A stretch of DNA of 64,000 bases from Achaetomium macrosporum (lineage: Eukaryota > Ascomycota > Sordariomycetes > Sordariales > Chaetomiaceae), in assembly GCA_033296875.1 (NCBI GenBank), contig MU860079.1, forward strand, positions 1 through 64,000, in the 5' to 3' direction. Under the pieces are notes generated by a model. The model had not been told where the DNA came from and did no database searches. It was given only the letters and a program-made list of their open reading frames with translations. The translations under genes were made by a program, and so were the position numbers. The first letter of the stretch is position 1; each line of letters opens with the position of its first letter. This document shows, in pieces, positions 22,917 through 32,536 of the stretch.

Positions 22917-24079
22917 TTAGCCTTTCCTCTTCTCCGTGGCCTTAACAAACCGCGTCCCCAGCTTCCCCGTCGACAAGAAGCCCCTATTCCCCATCTCACT
23001 CCGCCACCCAATCTGCAATATCCCAAACACAACGCGGCCCTCCACCTCCTTCGCTGTCCCTTCCTCCTCCTCCTCAATAACAAAACAAACCTGCTCCGTC
23101 TCCCCAGGCTGCAGCACCGGCTTCTTCGGCCTCCTCCCCGTCCTGCTCCCCACGTCCTCCCCTCCTCCCCTTTCACCGTCATCACCCACCGCCGCCCAAT
23201 CTTCATCCCAATAATTCCAATTACAGTCCTCATACCCCAACCCCTCCTCCAGCTCCAAGCCAACTTTCTCCAGCAGGATGCCCTCCTCGCTACAGTTCTC
23301 GAGCTGCGCCTCCAGCACCCACCGTCTCTGCCCTTTATCCCCGGGGGTTAGCACGCCAGGCTTCGTGCGCACGATGAGTGACGCCTTGCAGATGAACTGG
23401 TACAGCTTGCGGAACGTGCGCCTGCGGCCCGACAGTTCGCTCGCCTCGTAGTACGAGACGGTCACGGCCAGCACGTGGTTGCCCTCCTCTTTCAGGTCGA
23501 AGGAGAGGATGCGCTGGAGGGAGGAGTTTGGGGCGAGGTCCACTCCGCTACTACTGCTATTCGCATCCGTATCAGTGTCGGGGTCGGTAGGGTACAGGGC
23601 GAGTTTGGTTGGTGCCGTGGAGGAGGGCGTCTTCATCTCTGCTTCGATGCGCACGTCGCGGATGGTTTTGGACGGGGGCGCTGCCGCGCCGTTGTCGGGG
23701 ATGTCATGGTTCGCGCAGAGGGTGCAGCTGAAGGTTTCGCCGACGTAGGCGGAGCCGAAGGACGGGGGGAGGTTGAGGATAGGGCTTAGGGTGAAGGGAG
23801 CTGGGTTCGTCGGTGGGGCTGCAGTGTTGTTGGTGTTGGTGCTGCCGGCGCCATTGGGGCTGTAGGCCAGTGAGGCCGGGATGGGCGGTGGGTGAGAAAG
23901 TGGCGGGGAGAAGGGCGGCTGGACGGGGTACTGCGCGACGAGGGATGGCCGTGACAGGCTGCGGCCTATTAGCATTACGACGTCACAGCGGATAAAGTTT
24001 AAACTTACCGCAGGACCTTCAGGGACACCGAGTGTGGTTCCTTGACCGCATCATGGGAAGGGTATCGTTGGTGGCTCAT
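22917..24079 (-). CDS. TRAPPC13-like trafficking protein (DUF974)
   Basis: Homologue of the TRAPP complex subunit TRAPPC13, a tether factor acting at the Golgi and in autophagy in animals. Exon 1 is 24009-24079 and exon 2 is 22917-23958, joined across a 49-nt intron. The acceptor used is the GCAG at 23959-23962, because the nearer TAG would break the frame. The product is 370 aa. The spliced junction reads SVSLKVLR-LSRPSLV, matching the family N-terminus (LKVMRLTKPTL in the human protein). A second conserved block is PPSFGSAYVGETFSC, then beta-strand-rich sequence, and near the C-terminus a V-L-Q-P-G-E motif typical of this immunoglobulin-like fold. Low-complexity Pro, Ser and Glu inserts make it longer between motifs. 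Confidence 0.87.
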
Positions 24080-24854
24080 TGTGGGCGGCGTGTGATGCGA
24101 ATGATGTTGCGGGGCACTAATTCGAATCTCCCACTGCAAAGCCCCACTCAAGCTCCTGCAGGTGCGGTAATAGGGGCCCAGATTTATACAGCATGTTTAC
24201 ACACCTAGGTAGCAACGGGGGGACCATGGGACCACGCCTCGCTCGTGTTGGACGACATTCAAGGAGACAGTGCAGCTTCTTAACCGCACTCGGGCTGACA
24301 AAAGCCACCGAACGAGAGCCGACCTGTCCTGTCTGGAAGATCCTGCTTCCTGATTGCTCAAGGTCCCCTAACCATTCCACTCTATTTGTACGACTACCAA
24401 GTACTCCGTAAGCTACACAACCGCGCCGAATGACTGACATGCTGAATGCTGAGAAGGGAACGTGGCCTCGGTATTAGCACCACTGCAATATCTCCAGAGG
24501 CATGATAAGGCAGGGAGAAGGTGGCGAGCTCCGGCATGGGCAGCGCTATGACACGGTGAACGACCGAGGCTTTCTGACAACTGATGGCCAACGGCTAATG
24601 CAATGTAACTGGCCACACATGCTTCCGTCAGATGGATCACGCGTGCCCGAAGTAGGTCAAGGGTGACTGTCTTGTCGCAAACCAATCCACAACGCATGAC
24701 CACAATAAGCTGCGCCAACGGAACAAAGACAATTCGGTATATGCGGCTAATCCTCAAGCCCCTATGATCGCTCCTTTGGAACAGACAAGATGTATCAGCG
24801 TGACAATGTCGTGTAGAGTGCAAGTCGCCCACGCTAGGTTGTAACGCACAAAGC
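24080..24854. other. Intergenic between two minus-strand genes
   Basis: 775 nt containing the TRAPPC13-like promoter and the 3' UTR of the KH-domain gene. A long frame reading across this region into the KH gene is only a fortuitous extension of the terminal exons. Nothing else was recognised. Confidence 0.4.
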
Positions 24855-26822
24855 TCAGAGCCCGGGGGGCGGAGGCACCTAGGATAGGTTAGCCATGAAG
24901 GGTGAGCATCGGGAAGCTGACTTACAGCACTATATCCACTCGCGCCCGGCGGCCCGGAAGGAGGCGGCGGCGGAGGCACTGCCGACGGAGGAGGAGGGGG
25001 TGGTGCTGCCTCGCTCGGCGGCGGAGGCGGCGGGGAGGCCGAGGCGCCCGGAGCAGCAACAGCAGCACCGCCCTGCTGTGCAGCTTGAGCAGCCGCCCAT
25101 TGCTGATACATCTGGACATAGGCTTGGTAGCCGCCATAGGCTGCATAGGGGTCGGTGCCGTAATACTGAGCATACTGCGCGGCGTAGTCGGCCACCGACG
25201 TCGGAGTCTTAGTTGACGAAGGCGGCGACGCTGAAGGACCAGCCCCAGGGGCAGGGGAGTTGCTGTAGCTGTGGCTGCTGTTCTGGTGATGGTTATCTCT
25301 GTTGTAACCATGATACGAGTCGCCACCACCGCGACCGCCATATCCTCCGCCACCGTAGCTACGGGGCGGGCGGCTCTTGAACTCCTCGTACTGCTCTCTG
25401 ACATTGGCCAGCAGGTCCTCGCAGAGCTCCTTGGCCTTTTCAACCATTTTCGGATCGGGACCCCTTAAGACCGTCAGCAAGAGTCTAGCAGCCAGATGAG
25501 GGGTGGACTTACGCAACATGCAAGAACATGTCTTCATCGCTCTCGCGACCCGTTGACGCTTCCATGTAGCCTGAGCCACGGCCCTTGATCTGAACACGGC
25601 AGCCTGTCTCTTGCTGGATGTGCTTAACATAGGCTCCACCATGTCCCACGACCTGGGCGCGGAGGTTGAAGCCCGGCACCGGCTCAAGGCCAATCGGAAT
25701 CTTCTCCTCAGGCCATTTGCGCTGTACTATTGTTAGGCTTCGTATTGCTGGGTGTACAACACAGACCGGCTACTTACTCGACCAAACTCATCGCGCTCAA
25801 CCGGCTGCTCCTGGTCCCGGCGGCGGAAGCGTCGTTCATCGACAAGCTGAGGCAGCTCCTGCTTCATTAGCTCCTCAATCTTCGCTACGGCTTTCTCGAG
25901 GCCTTCCTTTGTTGTGCTCGTAACATGGAGATACAAAGGGGGGTTCTATGAGGTTGTTAGCTGGACTCTACGAAACTCGAGCCGGGTGTCTTACCGAGGG
26001 AGTAGCCATGTTCTTGTCGGGATAGTAGCTTCCACGAGTGGTAACATCTTTTGAATGTCAACTAGTCAATCGGCGTCCTCTAACAGTAGTTGAAAGGTTC
26101 AAGGTTGGGCGTACCAGCACCAGTCTCTTCTTTAATCTAAATCAAGCAGCCGAGGTCAGCAGATGCAAAAGAGGGTGTGCCTGTGCGAGCTATCATGCTT
26201 CAAGTAAGCAAGACTGTCCCGCACAAGAGCGTCATGAAGAGCAGCCATGGATATCATGGCAAGAGCGCTGATGACGGATCAGTGTGATAACCAAAGAGTA
26301 ATTACCATTTTCTGAGTTGAGCCCTTGGTAAGCAGGTATCGGTTGCGCAAGTCGTTGACCTCGATATCCTTGATGTAGTCACCGTCTGAGATGTACATCT
26401 CCCCGTTGATGGTGCTGGGTCCAGGGCCAGACGCAGCATTGCTGCTGGACATGCTGCTGGATCGAACGGGGGGAACGTCGACATGCTGAATTCCCTTGCG
26501 GGCTTGGAGCTCGGCATTGATTCGTGCGGCGGCAGCAGCTGTTGACCAAGGTCAGACACAGGAGTCATGCAAGGACATAACTTGCCAGGAGTAACGCGGA
26601 GGATAGCTTACCCGCAGCGGCGGCCGGGTCGACGGGAGGAGACTTGGACATGCTGGGTGTGTCGCGCGGCCGAGAGAGAGGGCTCCGCTCACGGTCGTGT
26701 TGAGACTCAGGCTTGCGTGCCGGAGGAGAGCGCGAGCGGCGGTCGAATCGGGAGCGCCTAGGTTCAGGCTCGGTTTGATCGAAGCGAGAGCGCTTTGCGC
26801 TGCGTCTCTCGGCGTCATCCAT
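24855..26822 (-). CDS. KHDC4/BLOM7-type KH-domain RNA-binding protein
   Basis: Probable splicing-associated RNA-binding protein. Eight exons: 26612-26822, 26306-26538, 26115-26136 (only 22 nt), 25995-26047, 25778-25945, 25513-25721, 24926-25463 and 24855-24878 (24 nt). Together they give 485 aa. The N-terminus is RS/RD-rich (SRFDRRSRSPP). The first KH-like unit has NDLRNRYLLTKGSTQ...ATTRGSYYPDKN-type features and PLYLHV. The second has PGFNLRAQVVGHGGAYVK, with the GxxG-type loop GHGG, then KGRGSG and GRESDEDMFLHV. Both units match human KHDC4. The C-terminal half is RGG/YGG-rich, has a tyrosine-rich repeat (YAAQYAQYYG...) and ends in polyproline before PPPPGL. It lacks the zinc knuckles of branchpoint-binding protein. 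All junctions are GT-AG and preserve the frame. Confidence 0.86.
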
Positions 26823-27443
26823 TGCGCACAATCCCTGTTACCAGGTCGATCGATGAAAAGAGATCGATAGCGGCCGTTAGGAAGCTGTATGGTTGTGTGC
26901 CAGCTTATAATGTTGTTGGTGAGTTGACAAAGATGGGGATTAAGGATTGCACGTTGTTGCGTATAAGAAACTTTGCGTGAGCGCCCAGAAAAAGGTGGAA
27001 TTCACAAGGCTATCGGGACTCGGGTGCCTCGTGTGCCTCGTGTGGACCGTGTGAAGTGAGCGTTAAATGCTGAATTGCACTGTGATAATCTCGGGTACCT
27101 CCCCCAGATCACCCCGCAAGACCGGAGCCCGGACAATGATTTCTCCCATTCAAATGCGCTAGACCCACCAGACTTTGACTAAGGCCCGCTCATGCACCGG
27201 GTTCGGAGCTGACGAGGACCGCTGGGGAATTGGCCAATGCAAGCCTTCCTCGGTGTGACCAGAGCTGGACGCCAAAAGCGATCCGAAACTTTTCATTCTT
27301 CTCTTCTCGCTTGACGGTGACTCACTTTGTGGGTGACCCATCTCCTCTTAAAATTTCGAGGTCAGCCCCAATTACGAATTGAGCTTGGGGTCACCTATCT
27401 CACCCACAAGACGGGCCTCCGGCCTCGCAATTGAACGTCGAAG
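26823..27443. other. Divergent promoter region, KH-domain gene and ILV6
   Basis: 621 nt between the KH gene start (26822, minus) and the ILV6 start (27444, plus). It contains the TGACTCA site listed separately. No protein-coding stretch is supported. Confidence 0.45.
27318..27324. promoter_or_regulatory. Gcn4/CPC1-type site upstream of ILV6
   Basis: A perfect palindromic TGACTCA, 120 bp upstream of the ILV6 ATG. This is the binding site of Gcn4/CPC1 bZIP activators, which induce amino-acid biosynthesis on starvation. Position and gene function agree. Confidence 0.75.
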
Positions 27444-28464
27444 ATGGCTTCTCGCAGCCTCTTCGCCTCCTCGCCCGCATGGCGCAGGATAGCGACCAAG
27501 GCTCGGGATACTCCCCGCCTGGCGCCATCTCTTAGCGTTCGTCACAGCAGCTCCACCTCAGCAATTGCCTACAAGGCCATCCGTCGGCGGCAAGCTCCTC
27601 TTCCCGTCGACCAGCCGCCTTCGTGGTCAGTGCAGGCAGCCGTATCCAACATCCTCTACGAGACCCCGACTCCGTCTGCAGCTCCTCCCAAGCGGCACGT
27701 TCTCAATTGCCTCGTGCAGAACGAACCCGGTGTTCTCTCGCGGGTATCCGGCATCCTGGCAGCCCGCGGCTTCAACATTGACTCACTCGTGGTGTGCAGC
27801 ACTGAGGTGGAGGACCTCTCGCGCATGACCATCGTGCTCACGGGCCAGGACGGCGTCGTTGAACAGGCGCGCCGGCAGCTGGAGGACCTCGTCCCCGTGT
27901 GGGCCGTCCTGGACTACACCAATGCCCCGCTCGTCCAGCGCGAGCTGCTCCTGGCCAAGATCAACATCCTGGGCCCTGAGTACTTTGAGGAACTGCTTGC
28001 TCACCACCGCGAGATGACGGCCGAGGATGCCGGGGCTGAGAAAGCCCAGGAGCCCAGCGAGTCCAGCCTCGCGGAGACGGCCAAGGATTTCCACCCCAGC
28101 CGGCTGGTTGCAAGCGAGGCCCTCCGTCACAAGCACGAGCACTTGAAGAACATCACCTACTTCACTCACCAGTTTGGCGGAAAGGTGCTGGATATTAGCA
28201 CTAACAGTTGCATTGTCGAGGTGTAAGTTTTAAGTCATGGCAGCATGCCAAGCTATTCTGACTCATTCTGACGTCTGCTTTAGGTCCGCGAAGCCATCCA
28301 GGATAGACTCGTTCCTCAAACTTATCGCTCCCTTTGGCATCCTCGAATCTGCCCGCACCGGGCTTATGGCGCTGCCTCGCTCCCCTCTCTACGGACCTGA
28401 CGAGGACACCCCTGTGAAGGAGGCCGACGAAGTTGTCGATGCCAGCCAACTGCCCCCTGGCTAA
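27444..28464 (+). CDS. ILV6: Acetolactate synthase regulatory (small) subunit, mitochondrial
   Basis: Regulatory subunit of acetohydroxyacid synthase, the first common enzyme of valine, isoleucine and leucine synthesis. It confers valine feedback control on the catalytic subunit Ilv2 in mitochondria. Exon 1 is 27444-28222 and exon 2 is 28284-28464, with a 61-nt intron. The product is 319 aa. Residues 1-40 form an Arg/Ser-rich presequence. An ACT domain covers about 84-160 (LNCLVQNEPGVLSRVSGIL, FNIDSLVV, the valine-binding fold). The second ALS-SSU domain follows, with a fungal insert rich in Glu/Ala (about 195-215). The intron is needed: unspliced reading stops right after CIVEV, while the splice gives the family sequence V-SAKPSRIDSF. 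It is convergent with the ornithine carbamoyltransferase gene. Confidence 0.96.
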
Positions 28465-28689
28465 AAGCCTGTGATTTCAGGCGAAGAGGATGGGAAAATG
28501 CGCTGCTCACATCTGAAGGGAGGGCATCTCTGTATGCGAGATAAAATGAATCGATCGACCTTATCCCAGTTCCGTAAACGGTATCTTGAATGTGTCAATA
28601 TTTTCCGTACGCTATGCCATGCCTGCTTGATCTTGAAGCAATGTACAGTACAACTCGAAATGCATGCAACGCCCTCCGCCGTGTCCCAC

Positions 28690-29897
28690 TTAGAGGATCT
28701 TGCCCTTGTTGACCACAAACGCCTCTAAGGCAGCTGTTATTTGCGTCAGCACAATGTTCGACCAAAACATGCCGGATACTGGTAGAGTAGACCACTTACC
28801 AACAGCAGCCCAAAGCCTATTCTCGGCCTCGGGGAACACAAGCGACCTAGGACCGTAAAACACCTCGTCGTCCACCTCCTCAGGGTGCCTCGGCAGGCAG
28901 TGCATGAACTTCCAGTCCGGCTTCGCGCCGCCCCGCTTGGCAAGCTCGCTGGTGATCTGGTACCCGGCAAACGCCTTCAGCCTCTTCTGGCTCTCGGCCT
29001 CCTGGCCCATGGACACCCACGTGTCAGTCACGAGGATGTCGGCGTCCTTGATCGCCTCCTCGGGAACGATCGTCTCGGTTAGCTTCCCCGGCGTTTTGAC
29101 GCCCTCTGCGCCGGAAAGAATCACCTTCCGCATCGCCTCGGGGATGCCGTACCCTTCGGGTGACGCCACGGCGATGTCCATGCCCATCTTGACGCACGCG
29201 GTCGCCAGGTCGAAGAGCACGTTATTCGAGTCGCCTACCCAGGCGACCTTGAGCCCTTCCAGCCCGAGGCTGGTCTCGGAGGGAGAGGTGGTGCGGGATG
29301 AGAAATTCTCGTGGATGGTCTGGAAGTCGGCGATGGTTTGGAGCGGGTGGAAGTCGTTGGACAGCGCGTTGATCACGGGGACGGAGGAGTGAGCTGCCAG
29401 GTCGGCAACGTCCTTGTGTGCGCCCACGCGGGCTACCATGCACGAGGTCATGGAGGAGATGACGACTGATGTGTCGTAGAGGGATTCATTTACCTGAGAG
29501 AGCTGTTAGAAAGAAAAAAAAAGCTGGAGGCGAGGTCAGGGAAACATACGCCGAGCTGGATGTCATCCTTGCCTAAGAACATTGGGTGGCCGCCCATTAA
29601 TTGCACTGCTGCCTCTGTTGACACCCGGGTCCTGGTGCTACGCTTGCTGAACATCATGGCCACCGTCTTGCCCGTCAGAGACCCGTGCAGCGGTTTCGGA
29701 GACTGCTCGCCCGCGGCGAAGGCGGCCTTGACGGCAGCCTTGTGAGACGAGGCATTGAGGACGAGCCTGGTGAATTCGGCCGGGCTGAGGTCGCTAATTG
29801 ACAGGAGATGCCTGGGCCCGGACGCGCGGGAGAGAGATCGGGTCTGGATGTGGGCCATGGCAGATTTGATGGTGCGGAAAGCAGGACGAGGAGCCAT
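28690..29897 (-). CDS. ARG3: Ornithine carbamoyltransferase, mitochondrial
   Basis: Makes citrulline from ornithine and carbamoyl phosphate in arginine synthesis (ARG3 in yeast, arg-12 in Neurospora). Exons 29550-29897, 28800-29493 and 28690-28733, introns of 56 and 66 nt, 361 aa. The presequence is Arg/Ser-rich with no acidic residue in the first 35 residues, so the protein is probably mitochondrial, as in most filamentous ascomycetes. Carbamoyl-phosphate motif S-T-R-T-R is at 87-91 and HPMFLGKDDIQLG follows. HPLQ is in the second half of the first domain. WVGDSNN and DTWVSMGQE form the ornithine domain. The catalytic loop HCLPRHPEEV begins at His314, with Cys315. All expected residues are present. 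Its 3' end faces ILV6 only 225 bp away. Confidence 0.97.
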
Positions 29898-30023
29898 GGC
29901 GGTGAGGTTTCTTGACAGCTGGAAGCTTTCAATGTGTGTTCGTGAGGTTTTCTGAAGACAAGATAATGAAGGCCGCTTTTAAAGATAGACCCAGCGTTCT
30001 CTAAACACCCGAGTAGGTAGGAG

Positions 30024-30030
30024 TGACTCA
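30024..30030. promoter_or_regulatory. Gcn4/CPC1-type site upstream of ornithine carbamoyltransferase
   Basis: A perfect TGACTCA, 127 bp upstream of the ATG at 29897. Same motif and nearly the same distance as at ILV6, supporting joint cross-pathway control. Confidence 0.75.
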
Positions 30031-30785
30031 ATCAACCCAGCGCTCTGAAAAAGTAAGTTCCCACAGAACCTTGATGACTCGACCAATTCGGTAGCTCCAG
30101 AATGTTTACCTCGCGGAATATCTTATCAATTAGTTTTGCGTAAAAACCACAAGGATCTTTCACCACAGATCCTCGGAGTCATAGCAAAGCAGATTCAAAT
30201 CTGACAGATGCACGCCGACCAGACCTCATTTGCAAGCTTCCGGCAGCTCAATTGAGTGAGGAGCGAGATCGGAATCTTATCAACAAACAGTCCCTGGACC
30301 TAAGTCTGCCGGATCGGGATTGTCTCCCTGCTGGGATTTGGCCCTGTACAGTGTAAGCTGACGAATGGCACAGGGGTCCGACCCCACCCCACCCCGGGGA
30401 GTTTAGCTGTGGACCCCCCGCGCGCTAAGTTCGACCCCCCGCCAACTGCAAGCCCGACGAATGGGCGGTGGTCCATTGGTGCTTCCATCCGTTCCCCACT
30501 CAGGCCCCGTCTGGGAGTTGGGACCTGTTGGAAGTCCAACAGCCGCGAATCCACGGTGTCACATTGAAGGCGCAGAGCGGGCAAGTGATTGATTGAAGAT
30601 GCAGATGTTCGATGTTCTGATCAAAACTGTGACGCGCATCGCGCCGTCCCTGATATCCCTGAATTGCCTCTCCTGACCGCCTGTAAGTTCAACATTAATG
30701 CCCCCCCCCCGCGGACTGCAACCCCAAAAAGCCGTACATACACCAAATATTAAGATGGAACGAAATGCAATAGTAAAACCTTATT

Positions 30786-30852
30786 CATCTCATTCTATTC
30801 TTTCCTTCCTCCTCTTCCTCTTCTTCCTCCTCTTTCTTGTTTTTCCCTTTTA
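30786..30852. repeat. CT-rich pyrimidine tract
   Basis: About 65 nt with almost only C and T on the plus strand, built from TTCC/TCTTCC-like words. It looks like an imperfect microsatellite or a polypyrimidine promoter element of the region to its right. Confidence 0.6.
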
Positions 30853-31243
30853 CTTATATCCTTCGATTTAATTCTGTTTATTTGACTCCTTATTCCTTAA
30901 ACTGTCGGGTACTTTGGTATGGCCTTTTCTGGTGACGGGGAAGCTGCCACCTGTCTCACCCCAGCCAATGAGCGCTGGCGTCCTCGACGGAGTCGACACA
31001 AGCAGCAGCCACCATGAGCCACGGCTGCCCTGCAGGTGGCGTTGACGCTTTATAGGAGGCCGTGTAGCAACACCCAACCTACACCATCTTGAACCATCCT
31101 CGTTGTCTCGTTCTGCCCTTCCGTCCCGAGTTCGCATTTGCATCTGCATTCTCTTTCGTTTCGACGGCCTTTCTTTGTAAGAGAGTCAAGAGAGACCATC
31201 TTGCTCCAGATCTGTATCAAGAGGATCGTCAGCTGTGAACCCA

Positions 31244-31916
31244 ATGGCTTCAGCTATAACGTTTCTGAATTCATCAACACATCGTCCCGACATTCAGGCG
31301 ATCAACATTGCGGCGTTGAGGAATGACGCGATGGTTTTTTACACCTGCTCACCGGACAAGCCATGAGGCTGGGAAGCTACGAGATACACCGCCTGAACTG
31401 TCCTATAGCCAACTGGAACAACCTTCCAGTTGACCTCCGTATCTTCCCGAATTTCAACATCGTACCTCTGGGTATCCTGTCACTCGCGGGAGAGGCGATA
31501 CGGCCGAGGATGCGCTGGAGGCTGAGATCACGGTGGATGCCGACAGCGCCGTCGACCCCGGCCAGTGGCATGCCGAACATCCGGGACGTCGCCTTCGAGA
31601 CCATCGGTATGCACGAACGGACCATCTGTACACTCCTCTACGAAGTCGGCATCACGCAGCTTGACAATATACGCCTCGACGGCTACCTATCTGCAGAGCT
31701 GGTTGTCACTGTCCAGGTCAGCAATCGGGACTGGGCCAACGCAACCTCCAGGACGAGACCGATTGCCTTTCCACTTGCGTGGAGCGGCTGGCCGCAATCT
31801 TCAAAGGCCCGCCAAACTTGACCTTTTGTGTCCTTCCGGCCACTGAGTTTGCTGGGGAGATCAAGGGGTTGGGGATTGCTCCAACAAGGTTGTTACTGAG
31901 CGGCCGAGCGAAGTAG
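31244..31916 (+). pseudogene. Relic copy of the LRR/F-box-like gene at 49-51 kb
   Basis: Not functional as read. Starting at ATG 31244, a frame encodes IQAINIAALRND and closes at a TGA near 31363. The match to the 49-51 kb gene then continues in the +1 frame (NNLPVDLRIFPNFN against DNLPFDLRVFSTFN). A third frame ends with VERLAAIFKGPPNL (against VEQLVAILKGAPNV) and a TAG at 31914-31916. Nucleotide similarity is visible too, for example around GAATTC at 31267 and over the next 65 bases, interrupted by a one-base gap. About 280 nt between the last two blocks are not matched in the other copy. Weak similarity upstream (ESRETILLQ at about 31180) may belong to the 5' exon. No original function can be assigned beyond the family resemblance. 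Confidence 0.6.
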
Positions 31917-32536
31917 CCGACAGCTTGGCGTCCAGGTCTTAGGTCGCTCCCTCGACCCTGTAGTGGTCGTCTTTCTTACAGCAACGGCAACATCCGACCG
32001 GGTGCAGAATGAGCAGCCAATGTTCGGGGTAAAGAAAGCCGAGGGTCATAGGCCTGCTGAAGTTAGGTAGCATTGTGACCTGGATCGCCACGTTGAGATG
32101 CGGGGGCAAACGTGGAGAGTGCCGGGTATGTGAGGAGAGTCGATGGGGAATGCAACGGCGGTTGAAGTCTCTCACGCCATTCCGCGAATCAATACAGTTC
32201 GGGTGAACTGGTCCCGTAAATCTCATCGGGCAACCTTCGCCAGGCCTTTACCGACCGCGGAAGGAAAGCTGTTAGGGTGCTTGGGACTCGCGTCATCGGG
32301 CCCATAGTATTCGTCTGCGCTCTTAGCGAGATACATCACCAACTTGGGAACCTGGGCCGAGATTGCTGGATCCGGCTTGATCGTCGGCATCGGACAACGA
32401 ACTGACGACTTTAACTTCCTAGAAGGGACGACAAGCGTGCCTACATAACCAACTCATACCCAGAATTTGCAGCTTGCAGGATGGCACGGACCGGGGCAAT
32501 AACTTGTGGCAGTGATTCTGCACCCCTCCTCTCGAG
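31917..32536. other. Promoter region of the PL26-like gene
   Basis: 620 nt upstream of the lyase ATG. Only short frames on both strands. No regulatory site was recognised with confidence. Confidence 0.35.

Larger units (their letters stand above)
29898..31137. other. Ornithine carbamoyltransferase promoter and gene-free stretch
   Basis: Contains the TGACTCA site (30024-30030), C-rich blocks (several CCCCCC runs at 30385-30445 and ten C at 30701-30710) and a pyrimidine tract at 30786-30852. No coding sequence is supported. Confidence 0.45.

Noticed and set aside
24855..26822. Branchpoint-binding protein (SF1/BBP) for the KH-domain gene
   Set aside because: KH sequence, polyproline tail and PPPPGL end suggested it, but there are no zinc knuckles and both KH units match KHDC4/BLOM7 better.
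28259..28265. Third TGACTCA, within the ILV6 intron
   Set aside because: It overlaps a CTGAC branch-site candidate in the intron, which explains the word without invoking a regulator site.
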